Positions 1 through 13,602 of a stretch of DNA of 64,000 bases are shown in pieces (the first letter of the stretch is position 1; the number at the start of each line of letters is the position of its first letter). The DNA is taken from the NCBI RefSeq assembly GCF_933775445.1, contig NC_065878.1:21712395-21776394 (forward strand), in the 5' to 3' direction. The position numbers and the translations under genes are program-made. Below the pieces are notes generated by a model. The model had not been told where the DNA came from, searched no databases, and was given only the letters and a program-made list of their open reading frames with translations. The stretch is from Argentina anserina. Taxonomy: Eukaryota > Streptophyta > Magnoliopsida > Rosales > Rosaceae.

Positions 1-785
<785 letters not shown>

Positions 786-814
786 GACTGCAAAGCGGAG
801 TTCTCTGCTGGTTT

Positions 815-970
815 TGGCCTCTGAGTTTAGGGTTAAGACTGAGAGAGCGGCAGAGAGTTAGGTTTACAGAGATGAGGTTTCGCTAGGGTTTATATATGAA
901 GGCCGGCCCATTTTGGGTGTGCGCAAATGATGGGCTTGTCCTTGGACTTGCAATTGTGAAAGGGCCATGA
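815..970 (-). promoter_or_regulatory. Ribosomal-protein type promoter (telo-box and TGGGCY elements)
   Basis: Upstream of the S13 start the minus strand carries AACCCTAAA-like telo-boxes (about 827-836 and 884-891) and several GGCCCA/TGGGC words (about 901-968). This pairing is known from plant promoters of ribosomal-protein and other growth genes. The boxes are seen directly; the regulatory role is inferred. Confidence 0.7.
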
Positions 971-2414
971 GTTGGGTGGGTCGGGTCAGGATATTCCTGG
1001 AGGGGTTGGGATTCTGTGGGCACCATCATATTGTATATGGACACCCAATGGTGTGGTTTGTAAAGGTTGTTAACGAAGGAAATGACACACACCTGATACG
1101 AAGAAATTTGATTTGCTATGATCATAGATATTCATATGCACCTAAAACGGACGAATATGGTTCGTTTGTTTCTACACAACGAAGCAAACTTCGCTAAGAT
1201 GACACTTTTGTGAAGACAAAAACAAATAAACTTGGGTGGAATAGTGGAAGCAAATTTTTTTCATTGACAAGTTGAAGCAGTAGAGGTAACGAGTGAGACG
1301 CAAGTGTGATATTAAAACGTTACTTGAATGTAAATTGGAAGGGATAAAACTTCATGTCATTGAGAAATCAGCTACTTTTTTGAAGCCAGTAAGTCTTACA
1401 ATTTGAGAAAAAGCAAAACTTGCAAAATATGCCTAAACTTGTTCCTAAAGTAATATAACTTCCCTTCCCATCCAAATTGAGCCCAAACACCACCCTCTTG
1501 CGCGCTCTTCGTCTCTCCGTAAACTTAAACACTAGATTGTTTAGATGATTGTTGATACAATTTTACAGTACTTTCATATGGTACATGAGAAAATAGAATC
1601 TCAGACTTCTTCTTTTTTTATTTTTTTATTCAATTCTCAAGTTAAATAACTTACAAGAATTTTTACAATGCAAACCTGAAAAATCGGGGTATTACAGATA
1701 AACTCCAACAAATATGATAAATAAAAACTCAATCTCGCATGTGTACACTCACATATGCAAAATCATAGATATAAAAACTCATAGTAAATAGCAAACCATC
1801 AGCTAAGAAACCCTTAATTAAAGGACGGGATGAAGCTGGTAGTATTGACAAACAGTTGTGAGATACCAAGAATAGAGAAAATAGACATATCATGATGCTT
1901 CTTGTAATGATGAAAATAATGCAGAACAGACTATCTGAACAATTCCAAAAGATGACGTTGGGCTTCCAACACATTAAAAATCTTACATTCGAAACGCACC
2001 AGATTCATAATAATCAAAATAAACCAAGTTAAATTACAGAAGACTAAAAATCAAAATCGACGTTTAGGTTTTAACAATGACGATTCCGAATGACTTCTTG
2101 ATTTCGGATATTCCATTACTCAAAATTGTAGAGCTGAGGATTCCTATAATGGTGTTTATATTATTATCAATTTTAACTCGCAACAAGGTACTTACACATG
2201 GGCTGTGCTGACAGAGCACTCTTTTATGGACCTGACCTACTAGTACAGGAAACCGGCCAGCCACTAAAACATGAGATGGAACAGGTGAACATATAGCTCA
2301 ACGATACAATTTGCTATATGTGTTATATCAGACACTAGACACTGGTTACCCTCTAGCTTGATGGATAAAGCACGTTTACTAAACAACTGAACTCTCATCA
2401 TGAGCATTTACGAA
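971..2414. other. Intergenic, no gene seen
   Basis: AT-rich spacer. Open frames are short, without recognisable domains or splice structure. Nothing else is supported. Confidence 0.6.
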
Positions 2415-2767
2415 TGTTAAGATTATATATCCATGAAAATTGTGACTTAACATATGAGTTTATAAGAGTTTAGGTCACTCAATCCATTGTCAATTGGTTT
2501 TTAATGTGAACATGAGATCATTTTATATGGTATCAGAGCGGGTTACTCACGTCCACGTGTGAAGCCCATATAATCACACACACTTCACGTCACCCAAAAT
2601 GTTGTTCACATATATGGCTTAAAAATTCGCCACACGTGCGGAGACATGTTGAGAATATACATGTCACATTAAGAATTTGGACATAGCTTTTGTAGGTTTA
2701 CAAAAATTTGGGTCACTTCATCCATTTTCCAATTGGTTGTGGATGTGAATCCCATATCACTTTATCA
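2415..2767 (+). mobile_element. TRIM-like mini LTR element (about 350 bp)
   Basis: Two diverged direct repeats of about 115-120 bp begin TGTTAAGATTAT (2415) and TGTTGAGAATAT (2647). They share blocks such as AATTTGGGTCAC/GTTTAGGTCACTC, ATCCATT..CAATTGGTT and GTGAA, and end near 2527 and 2767. Directly after the first repeat is TGGTATCAGAGC (about 2529-2540), the standard plant primer-binding site complementary to initiator tRNA-Met. The interior is only about 120 bp and non-coding. This is the layout of a terminal-repeat retrotransposon in miniature. A target duplication is not clear and the repeats have diverged, so it is old. Confidence 0.7.
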
Positions 2768-3500
2768 ACAAACTATTTGTTCGAGCTCGGAAAAAAGATC
2801 TTCCTCAGAGAACAATTAGCAAGCATCGGTATTGAACCCTAGACGGTTCTAACCTTCGTTCTATGTTGTTGCCGGCGTGCCAGTACCTTTGAGTTAGGTA
2901 CAACTCTTGCTTTGCTTGACGATGATTGCGCTCACGTACTGTCTTCGTCTCAAACGATTGCTCCGCAGTTGCTGATAAACCGCTGAAGTTCGAATGATCT
3001 ATACACAATCGGAGTTGCTAGGTAACTTTCACTCCACCTCCAGTAGATGACCGATCTTACTTTAGACCGCTTGGGGAAAAGCAAAGCTTATAATGCGTCG
3101 TTGATAGCAGGACTTTCTCGCTGTAAGGAAATTGCTGACTAGTGCAGGCTTTTGTGTTTGCTAGAAGCTAGGCTAGCGACTCGATGGACTTGACTCTAGT
3201 TGCCGAGGTTAATTGGACTTGTTTGCTACATGCAGCGCGAGGCGTACATCTGGGTAGCTCCGCTCCGATAGGAGACTTGGTTGCCGAAGCGAATCAGACT
3301 TTTACTCAGTGTGGAGATTTGACTATGCGGTTGCGCGATAGTTTATTTGACGTTGCGTGTGTTATTCTGCACATTTGACCCCTTTATATAAAGAACACAA
3401 ATTGTTCTTTCTTGCGGATCAAGTCTTAAGAACCTCCTAGTTGATTTAGATTCACCTTGCTTAATCAACTCAGAATCTATACAGCGATAGTCCCCTAAAT
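2768..3500. repeat. Probable non-coding retroelement remnant
   Basis: The base composition is more even than in the flanks. A TATA-like TTTATATAAAG near 3383-3393 is followed by a short leader-like stretch. Open frames (2805-3008 minus, 3184-3378 plus) match no family I know. It could be a solo LTR or the internal part of a non-autonomous element. I could not define its ends. Confidence 0.3.
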
Positions 3501-6500
3501 CTATTCCAATACGGCAGATAATCTTACTATATGGTCAATTTTCTCCAAATAACCGGTCCACGAGCCTAAATAGTATAGATAATACCGGAGTATTATTTTA
3601 GGTCCAAACACTATTCCTACAATTAATTCAAGTAAACTCACAATACCAATATATATGCAACCAAGTCGAAACGTTGAACTATGTAAACGATGAAACAACT
3701 TATTGAACTGCTTCCCAGCAAACATGAAATATAGGTTCTTCCAAATGAATGTGGAAAATTGAAAAGGTGTTGTATGGAATTTGTACCAGACACATCGTCA
3801 TGAAACATTAGGAGAACATAAGTACGTTACCGTAACAGTGGTAATTTTGAACTTGTAAATTGTCAGCACCACCAAATGTGAATTACAATTTGCTTGAAGG
3901 AAAAGGGTTCGATTGGAACACCAACAGGCATCTCCTTCGGATAGAACACCACCAAGCAAAGTGAATATTTTTTTCAATTGGGTCCATCAATGGAGGCAGA
4001 GGTATTCGATTGTACATTGTTCTAAAAAGCAAAGCTAAAGCCTAAAGGCCAATTATAGTGGAACCAAAAAGTCACTCCATACCCCAAACTTTGTCTACTA
4101 GAAAACTCTTCAAAAATTATCACTTTGGTGATTCAAAATTACATGTTTTGTTTGTTGGTTTGGGACAAATGTACTTTGTTATGCCATCATTTTCTCGTAA
4201 TACATCATTAGCGCTGAGTGATGAGTAGAGAAGAAATGCTGAAAATTATTAAGAATGTGTGTAATGCTGAAAGTTAATTAGGCAGAATCATGAGTAAAAC
4301 TAGTTCTATATAGCCTTCAAATTCAAGCAGAGTTTCAATTGGAAAGTGTATGTGAGCAATTAAAGGTTTTGTGTCTTCACCATATATCGACATTGAAAAG
4401 AGCTGTGATATCTTTAGCTAAAATCTACACAGTAAAAGTTTGAAACCCAACAAACATATAGTGCTAACTTCTGTTATGCCTTCCGTTTGATCAGAAAAAA
4501 AATTCAGATAAATAAGCTGCATTCCCAGAAGAAGAATCAAACTCTATGTTTAATGGGAAAGAACACGAGCCTATCATCTTTATGTGTGTTTTGAGGCCAG
4601 TGAAGCTGCATGAATTTGCTTCCAAGAGAACTTGTCTGTTCCAGGCCAGACAGAAATTAGCATTGCCTTAGGGATAATCACTTGTCATATTGTTTCATAA
4701 TGCATTAGTTGCTATAATGCTATTTGTTTACTGAATCAATATGCACCAATATATAATCCCAGGGAAATGGTGTGCAGGAAAACTGGGCAGGTATAGCTTA
4801 AAATGCATCAAAAAAACAAAGAACAGTTCCCTAGCTTAAAACTTTGCTACAATCAGAACATAACGTGCTGTTAGAAGAGTGCACGCGAAGGCAATCGCTC
4901 ATATCCAAATTTCAGTTCAACATTAAAATGCTTAACATCTTCAAGTGTTGATGTGGTGGCTAAAAATTTTGTGTGTTCTCAAACACTTCAGTCTTCAGAG
5001 ATATTTAGGCAGTAGTGAAATGTTAGACAAACTGTCTCAACAAGAGCAAATTGATGATGATGTTACCGTATAAAATAAGGCACTAGCCCATTAGGTATGT
5101 CAAACAGAACCAGATTCCCAGCTGAGACAAATTAAGGATGAGAATATGGTCAGTGTCTCAATCTAATATAAGAAAAGCTTAGGAGAATAAAGAGTGCATG
5201 GCAAAGTGACTCATAAAAATTAATGAGATGCATTATCCCTCCACAAAGGAACCAGCAAAGTTTCATTGAGGGGAATATAGACAGAGAATCAATCAATCTT
5301 CCAGAGCATGCACATCAGAATTAGCTACTAATTATTCATTAATCAACCGTTCATTCCATGATCCATTCTTGTTACCATAGTCAACAATATCTTCCACAGC
5401 CCCAGCACCACACCACTACCATGCATGTCCATACCTCAAAAGCGTCACATTGAATAGAAAATGCTGTGAGAGAACAACCTTCTTTTTTTGGTTACGGTGG
5501 TAACTTGGTATAGTTTAAGCAGATGAAATGGTGAAGTTAAATAAGGGGTTTTTTTTTTCTTAATGAAAATTGTGGATCACAGCCATGCTTCTTGTGCAAC
5601 CCCAGATCAATATTCCAATCTCAAGATCACTTCTATATATGTATCAAAAGTTTCTCTGAGATTCTCACGTTCTTGTATGTTCTATGTTAAAGCCAGTGTG
5701 GTCCTGCTTTCACCAACACCGAGTGATCAGTTGCTTTCACAAATTTATAAGCTTAGATATACACATTTATGCCTTGTTTGTTTCTGGTCAGTGTATTCCC
5801 AAATTCAAATCATGACAAGTAATAGCAACCAAATTTTTTGCCACTAAAAGTCCCATTCTTTTTCTTACCTGGGTTTCCAGGTTTGTTATTTTGTTGTAGA
5901 GCAAGTTTGCAAGCACCAAATGGAGACTGGGTTTTAGCATTAAACAAGTCTTAGTGCCTAGTTAGTGACTTGGTGCAACTTTATCCACCCTCAGAAGACT
6001 ACTTTCTTATTAGAAGAAAGCAAATTTTTTGTGAATTTATTGGAGTGGAACCCCAGAAAGAAGTGAGTTTTGATTTTCCCAGAAGGTGAATGACAACTTT
6101 TTAGAGAATCTCTAATTTGAACATGTCCAAAAAGCTCAAAAACAGCTTATGCTGGAAGCTTTATCCTAATATGAAACTAAACCACCTTATATGCTTTGCT
6201 AAACTACCCAAGTTTATAAAAAACAGCTTGCTGCTCCCACTGAGTTGATTCCTTGCCTCCCTTCTTTTCCCTACTTCTTCTCGACTCCGTTCAAGTTTAG
6301 TAAACACACCCTATGCCAGATTCCTTTTCTTTTTTTTTTCCGGTTGACATCTTACCTAGCTTTTTTTTTTTATACCCTAGACTAGAAAAGGAGGTTGTCA
6401 TGGACTCATGGTATAACAAGGACTTCTCAATAATTTGGACATAAATGGATGCAGGCACGTGATCTTTTGCAATCAAAACTGGTCCATCCTTCCTTCCATA

Positions 6501-8083
6501 ACCACAAGTCCACAACACAAGTGAATGAAATTGGCATTCCCAGTTCTATAGGGAGAATTCACCATTATCACTCAATCAAAACCCAAGACACCTCCAAGTT
6601 CCAACACCCCCTCCTATCCTTAGGGACCAAATTGAATTCCCCATTTGTCCCAATTAGACTAGCGTTCGCACATATGCGAATATAGATAGAGGAGAAAGTT
6701 ACTCATATGTAAAAGTAGAAGTTAGTAAGTTATTTATAAAAATAATGGACAAAGTTGTACATAATTACTCATTATATTTTATATTTACTTTTTATATCTT
6801 GTTATTTATATATTAAAAATTTTATCAAAAAAAATATAATTAGAGGATTCTTATCTCTTTTCATGAACTTTTTAATTGATAAAGTATGTTTATGTTAATA
6901 ATAGTATAGATTTAAAAAAATCATGAAAATTATAAATAAAAAAACCTAGGGACAAAATTTAAGATCGAAACAAATGAATATAAGAATAGTGGGACTGGAC
7001 AATGACAAATGGACAATAGTGTGATGTAGTGTCAGTCTCTCTGCCTTGGCACAATGATAGAGAAGAACCTCCCAATAAACACAGCCTCCCAACCAATCCC
7101 AGATCAATCTCATAAATAAGTTTTTCCATTTTTGAATTTTGGAGATTCAGGACGGTCAGATCTACTAACAGCAGAAACGTGGTTGCTCTGCAGAGGTTTC
7201 CCAAGTTTTGACCAATTATCTGAGGAGATTGTTTGGGCTTACTGTGAGACTGAGTACACCAGATGAGTAGAATTTGAATTCGAAATAAGAGCGAATCTCC
7301 GTTATTACTGTATCTCTTTGACCATGTGCAAGAAATGTTCTGTTTTTTATTTTTAACAAGAGTAACAAATTTTCAAACTCCTTTTTTGTTTTGTAGAGGA
7401 GAAATTTAAATCCCTGATGGATTTCAACTGATCATGTTTCTCAAATTCATACGGTGATTAGGTAATGTGAAGGTAGATGAATTTGAATCAGGTTTTGAAA
7501 TCCAAAAACAATGAGTAATAGTGAGTTCAAAACAAAAGAATAGTAAAATGAGTAATTGTAACACCGTTATTATTTAAAATCATATCTAGTTGCACCTTGG
7601 TATGAATTAAACAACAAATCATATTAGTTCAAATTTCAATATCACATACAGTCCGTGATGCGATGAAGCAAATTCTTCACATTTTCTATGTGGTATGATA
7701 CTCTGATATATCAGCAAAACTTGATCTTGGAATTTTCCACATGAAACCAAAAAAGCCAGAACACTTAGCTCTCTGGGTTCTGTTTACTAGCCAAACAAGG
7801 GAGGTTGGGTACTTAGCATGCAACTGCCCTGCCCCTACACATGGTCTGATCACTCTGATGGTCATGTACTCACTCAAATCCCAAGTCAGTCAATCGAACG
7901 GTTCAAACCCATAAACCCTATTCCTCTTCTTTTCTGATTCCTCTTACACATTTCCACTCAAGAAAAGCTTAACACCTTGTCCTCACTCCTCACCAGTCAC
8001 ACCACCTTCTATTAGCTCAAGGACAGAACCAGCTTCTCACTCTTTCTCTGTTTTACAGAGAAGAAGAAGAAGAAAGAAAATCC
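3501..8083. other. Long intergenic region, no gene seen
   Basis: AT-rich sequence with homopolymer runs (for example T9-10 near 5550 and 6360). Open frames are below 100 codons and show no domain or exon pattern. The last 150 bp carry the pyrimidine-rich 5' leader of the next gene, ending in a GAAGAAGAAG stretch just before its ATG. Confidence 0.55.
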
Positions 8084-11000
8084 ATGCTCACCCCAAAAAT
8101 GGCCATCACAGTTTTACTTTTCACATTGCTGTTGTTCTTCACGAACCCACCTCATGTTTATGGAAACACAGAGCTGAGAGCCCTCATCGACATCAAGGCT
8201 CTCTTGGACCCGCAAAGTCTGTACCTTTCTTCATGGACTGTCCATGGAGACCCGTGCGACAGGTCGTTTGAAGGTGTAGCGTGCAATGAAGCGGGTCGGG
8301 TTTCGAATATTTCATTGCAAGGTAAGGGGCTCTCTGGGAAGTTGTCTCCTGCCATTGGAGGGCTCAAGGATTTGACTGGAATTTACATGCATTATAACTC
8401 TTTGAAGGGGGAGATACCTAGAGAGATTGCCAACTTGACTAAACTCAGTGACTTGTATTTGAATGTCAATAATCTCAGTGGAGAGATTCCTCCCGAGATC
8501 GGAAACATGGGCAGCTTGGAAGGTTAGCTTTAAATTTGCAGCAAGTTCGTTTGATAAGAATTTGCTTTGTTTGTGATTATTTAGCTTTTAGTTGTGTAGA
8601 ACGACTTGGTACGCATTTTTGTGTTGCTTTATAAGCTTTTGTTGTGAAAAAATGTGAACTTTGTTTGTTTCACAGAAAATAAGATTATGGCTGTTTCAGA
8701 ACTAATGGGTTTGCTTTGTTTAGAAAATAGGTGAATAGGACTATCTTCCACCGTTAGATAGTTTGTGTGGTGAAAATTTTGGATTTTGTTTGCGTATGTG
8801 TGTAACTTGTGCCTCAAAATTGGCATTTAGTCTCTGCATTACTCAAGAACTGCGTTCTTATCAATACCAACAATAGTCAAATAAATGTTTCTACCAGTAT
8901 TTGCTTTTGGTTTTTGGATGCAGAAGATTGTAAATTTGTTTGCTTTATTTGTTTTCCTCAGCTCAACATTACAGTATTAGCATGTCTGTCATTCAATGTG
9001 GTATATTTGGTATCCATAGGCTAGATAGCAGATTCAATGCATGGATTGACGGACAATCACTTTGTTGTCTGATTTATGTCCTTTTCCTCCCATTTCTTTC
9101 ATAGTATTCTTTCACAGTTTTAAATCTATATGCTTCCTGATTGGGTTTTGTTTGCTTTTCAGTTATGCAGCTTTGCTATAATCAGCTTACTGGAAGCATA
9201 CCAACGCAGCTGGGATCTTTGAAGAACCTTAGTGTTCTTGCTCTGCAGTCCAACCAGTTAACTGGTGCAATTCCTGCAAGTTTAGGAAACTTGGACATGC
9301 TAATGAGACTGGATTTGAGCTACAACAACCTCTTTGGTTCTATTCCCATGAAAGTAGCTGATGCCCCTTTGCTGGAAGTTCTAGACATTAGGAATAATAC
9401 CCTCTCTGGAAATGTACCTCTTGGTAAGAATATTCAATATTGTATGACCCAACACTTGATCTATGTCGCTTAATTGCCGAAGTTTTTACTTATATAATAT
9501 CTAATGCAGCTCTCAAGAGACTGAATGATGGATTCTCTTATGAAAACAATCTGGGATTATGTGGAGCCGGATTTATGTCCTTAACAGCCTGCAATACTTC
9601 AAGTAGTCTTAATGGCAGTAGACCTGAAGCGTTTGGAACCACAGGGCCAACACGAGCTATCCCGGAAACTGCAAATGTTCAGTTGCCTTGCAACCAATCT
9701 CGGTGCTCGAATATGTCAAAATCTCATCAAGCATCTGTTGCTGTTGTTGTTGGAATTGTTGTACTGACAGTTGCATTATCGGCTATAGGAATTCTACTCT
9801 TCACACAGCATCGTCGCCGGAAACAGAAGCTTGGTTCCTCATTTGATGTTTCTGATGCCCGTCATAGTGTTGATGAGGCCAAGGCTAAGGTAGTAGCTCA
9901 CAGGAAATATGGCTCTCCCCTAATGAGCCTTGAGTACTCCAATGGGTGGGATCCTTTAGCTGATGGGAGGAATTTAAGTGCATTCGCCCAAGACGTATTC
10001 CATAGCTTTAAGTTCAATTTGGAAGAGGTGGAGACTGCCACTCAGTATTTCTCCGAGGTTAATCTATTGGGGAAGAGTAAATTCTCTGCAACCTATAAAG
10101 GAATTTTACGAGATGGGACTATTGTCGCTGTTAAGTGCATTGGAAAAACTTGCTGCAAGACTGAGGAAACAGAGTTTTTGAAGGGATTGAACATGTTAAC
10201 CTCATTGAGGCACGAAAATTTAGTGAAAATGAGGGGATTTTGTTGTTCAAGGGGCCGTGGAGAGTGCTTTCTCATTTATGAATATGTTCCAAATGGAAGT
10301 TTGCTTCGATATCTTGACATCAAGGAGGGGGACAGCAATGTTCTTGAATGGTCTACTAGAGTTTCTATAGTGAAAGGCATTGCTAAAGGTCAGTATTAGG
10401 CTAAATTAAATTTTGAATCTTAATATAAATACTAGAATCTGAGGTCAATACCTGTTACTTGTTATAGCTCACTAGCATATTTAAGTTTCCTGGTTCAGTC
10501 TTAGATGCTTACTAATTTCGGTGGTGCATGTGTATAGCTGTAAAAAAAAGGGTGATTTCCAAAAATGGAGGTGTTTTGGAGTTGATTCCTGATTTCTCTG
10601 TGCTGAGTTCCGCTGTTTTTCTGCAGGTCTATCTTATTTACATGGATACAAGCCAAACAAACCTGCTCTTGTTCACCAAAACATTTCAGCTGAAAAGGTG
10701 CTGATAGACCAGCGATTCAACCCCTTGCTTTCAAATTCCGGCCTGCACAAGCTTCTAACCAATGATGTAGTCTTCTCAGCACTCAAGGCCAGCGCTGCTA
10801 TGGGCTACCTAGCTCCAGAGTACACTACTACCGGACGGTTTACAGAGAAAAGTGATGTTTATGCATTTGGGGTGCTGGTTTTCCAAATCCTATCAGGGAA
10901 ACTGAAAGTAACTAACGTCATGCGTCTTGGTGCTGAATCGGGTAGATTTGAAGACTATATTGACCAAAACCTCAATGGTAGGTTTTTCGAGTATGAAGCG

Positions 11001-11108
11001 TCCAAGCTTGGGAAGACTGCTTTGCTTTGCACTCATGAATCTCCTATTGAGCGACCGTCTATGGGGGAAGTTGTTCAAGAGTTAAGTAATTGCAGTAGCT
11101 GTGTCTGA
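8084..11108 (+). CDS. LRR receptor-like protein with a degenerate (pseudo)kinase domain
   Basis: Four exons: 8084-8522, 9163-9423, 9510-10388 and 10627-11108, all junctions in phase 1 with GT-AG introns, giving 686 residues. Order: signal peptide (1-27), N-terminal cap with a WxxxxDPC pattern, seven leucine-rich repeats (about 70-240), a Ser/Asn-rich linker, one membrane span (about 308-332), a basic stop-transfer (HRRRKQK), and a kinase-like domain (about 410-680). The VAVK lysine (about 442) and APEY are kept. The glycine loop reads GKSKFSATYKG, the HRD site reads HQN (about 541) and DFG is replaced by NSG. It should therefore bind ligands or partners at the plasma membrane but is unlikely to phosphorylate. 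It resembles the Arabidopsis At5g51560 type from memory. A second ATG six codons in is an alternative start. Confidence 0.93.
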
Positions 11109-11759
11109 TTCTTCTTGGCACAAATTTTCACCAGTTACCTCTGTAATATTTAGCCAGGTAGACTGACTGCCAACTTTGGTGGATAGTTCGAGGACTTCAT
11201 GATGTATTCTATGTGTTCTTTTTCCTGAGGACCAAGCTTTGTTTTGATTTGTGAATGTTGCAGACCCTTGTTAATGTAGTATATTAGCAATGTGTGTGAT
11301 GTTCTGGGAACATTCTCTTATTTGTTGTAGCCATTGAATATTTTCTGTGTTTAGACTTTAGAGGTGTTCTTCCACCCTAGAATCCTGTCTTTCCATGTAG
11401 TGTGATGATACACCTACTGTTTCACAATGGAATAGCACGAATTCTCATAAAAAGGAGTAATGCAAGATCTCTTTTAATCATGTAAACCTTAACTAATGAA
11501 GAGAAGAATATATAGCTGAAGGGGATGGAGGTGCACCTTTAATAGAGTTTCAATTTTGTATTACTTCGATTACGGCGTTTGGTATGGTGGTGACATTTGC
11601 TGCTTACACACTTTAGACAACAATCACTTCGGGTCTCCGGCCAAGCGTCATCAACCTCCGCAAGGGCTTGTGGGTTGAAGTGTATGAAGAGGAACAACTA
11701 CCGGCCATAGCGCTAATCCAATTTTCAGTGCCCTTAGAATCTCATGACTTAGATTAGGT
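11109..11759. other. 3' flank of the receptor gene and spacer
   Basis: Probably holds the 3' UTR of the receptor gene up to about 11350, then unique sequence without open frames of note. Confidence 0.4.
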
Positions 11760-12400
11760 TCTTTATAATTACTATTTTATTATTTTATACACTTTTATAA
11801 TATTTTATAAAGTTTTGTAATAATTCGTATAGTTTCGTAATATTTTGTAGTGTTTCGTAACGTTACGCAAAAATTGTTGTAATTTATAAATTAACTAATT
11901 AAGACTAATTTTAGACTTTTATATACTTTCTCGCTTAAATTATGTTATTTCTGAGTACTATCGTATTATTTTGTACAAATTCGTAATATTTCATAATATT
12001 TTGTAGCATTTTGTAGAATTTGGTAATATTTCATAATGTTTCATAACATTTCGTATCATTTTGTAGTGTTTCTTAAGGTTCGTAGAAATTGTTGCGTTCT
12101 AAGACTAACTTTAGACTTTTACACACTTTCTCACTTAGATAGTTAGATTAGGTTCTTTATGGGTACTATCGTATTATTTTGTAGACTATCGTAATATTTC
12201 GTAGAGTTTCGTAACATTTTGTAGTGTTTTATAGTGTTTCGTAATGTTGTGAAAAAATTGTAGTATTTTGTAAACCAAAACTAATTTTAGACTTTTTTAC
12301 ACTTTCTCACTAAGATGAGGTTATTTATAGAATTTCGTAATAATACGTAGAATTTTGTAATATTTTGTAGTGTTTTGTAATATTTTATAGCAAGCTCGAG
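11760..12400. repeat. AT-rich minisatellite with higher-order repeats
   Basis: The stretch is built from degenerate short words such as TTTCGTAATATTTTGTAG, repeated dozens of times. A longer period is also present: the block ACTAATTTTAGACTTTT..CTTTCTC recurs near 11905, 12105 and 12281, and GATTAGGTTCTTTAT near 11752 and 12145. Higher-order units are therefore about 180-200 bp, roughly three copies. No coding potential. Confidence 0.75.
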
Positions 12401-12748
12401 TGATGGGGCTAACCATGCTTGGCCAAGACATCTGAACTTGGAAAGAGCAAGCTTGGGTGTTTAACCGTGGCTTCTAGACAATTCAACCGCCCATCTGGGG
12501 ACTATAGACTATAATAGTATATAAGGTCGGTTCTCGAAAACAATTATGATCGATATAAATATTTATATTACAACATATACATTTGGTTTGCTATTTACAT
12601 TTCAAGAAAATCTCCACGATCTGAATCAAAAGATCCATAAACTACTGATATCTGGATCTATTACTACTATAAATTTCTTATGATCAGAAAGCAAAATATA
12701 GTCTTCTCCAAAACAGAACCAATTGATGATGCAAGTAATCAACTCAGC
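12401..12748. other. Spacer and 3' flank of the DUF1442 gene
   Basis: Unique AT-rich sequence next to the end of the minus-strand gene; probably contains its 3' UTR. Confidence 0.4.
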
Positions 12749-13494
12749 CTATGCTTGAATCCATTTCCCTTGTGGAGACCTGACCCTGAAAACATGCTCT
12801 TCACCTGTGCATTTGTCAACTTTCACAACCCATTGAGACTTCCTCCTTTCAATAGTACTAGCTGCAATTCTTGTCACTAACAATCCTCCCCCTATAGGCA
12901 ACAACTGAGTTCTCGCCCCACCGGACCGCCACGACCCGCAGAAGGCATTAGTCCCCACAACAACTGCCCCATTTTGCTTCTTCCCCATTTGCACCACCGC
13001 CCTAAGAATCCCCTCATGGTTCTCAAGCTTACAATCAATCAGCACAAAATCAGCCTCCTTGTAATAGTTCGACACAAGATTTTGAGCATCCCCAATCACA
13101 AAATCAATGTGACACATATTTTTTATGCCAAGAACTTTCTCAGACATACGCAGCTCTTCATTGCCAGGGAGAATGCACACCACACGCCCTCCGGTTTGCT
13201 GTGCCGCCGCAACCAGGGCTAGTGTGGTGTAGTCAGCTGCACCAGAGCACACCACAACCATTAGCTGTGCATTGTTGCCTGCAGCTAGTGCTGAAACGAA
13301 CTCAACCACATCCGGCTCATTTGCCTTTTGGCCCTGCATTAACATGAACATCACAATAAGAAACAGGTACCAATAGTCGATACAAAGAAATCTGAAATGA
13401 GCTAATGAACTCATGAATAATGAGTATGAATACTAACCAGTTTCAAGGATTTGAGGTAGGCCTTTGTGGCATTCTCAGCAGACCAGCAAGCCAT
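12749..13494 (-). CDS. DUF1442 family protein (Rossmann-like methyltransferase fold)
   Basis: Two exons: 13494-13438 and 13333-12749, GT-AG intron in phase 0, giving 213 residues. It starts MACWSAENATKAYLKSLKLG, the usual opening of the plant DUF1442 family. An alternating beta/alpha pattern follows, with a hydrophobic strand and acidic residue (DFVLIDC) as in SAM-dependent methyltransferase folds, though no methyltransferase activity is established for the family. The C-terminal half has the GGARTQLLPIGGGLLVTRI stretch and ends in a conserved VDKCTGEEHVFRV tail. No signal peptide or membrane span. Length is normal for the family. Function unknown. Confidence 0.88.
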
Positions 13495-13590
13495 CTTTGT
13501 TCTTCTGTATATATGAATGTAGGTAGTTCTCTTTTTTCTCTCAAACTCAATCTTTAGTTTCTTACTTTGGAATAGGATGGACATTGCAGC

Positions 13591-13602
13591 AGCTATATAT
13601 AG
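13591..13602 (-). promoter_or_regulatory. TATA box of the DUF1442 gene
   Basis: The palindromic GCTATATATAGC lies about 100 bp upstream of the ATG, the expected distance for a plant TATA box with a short leader. Confidence 0.55.
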
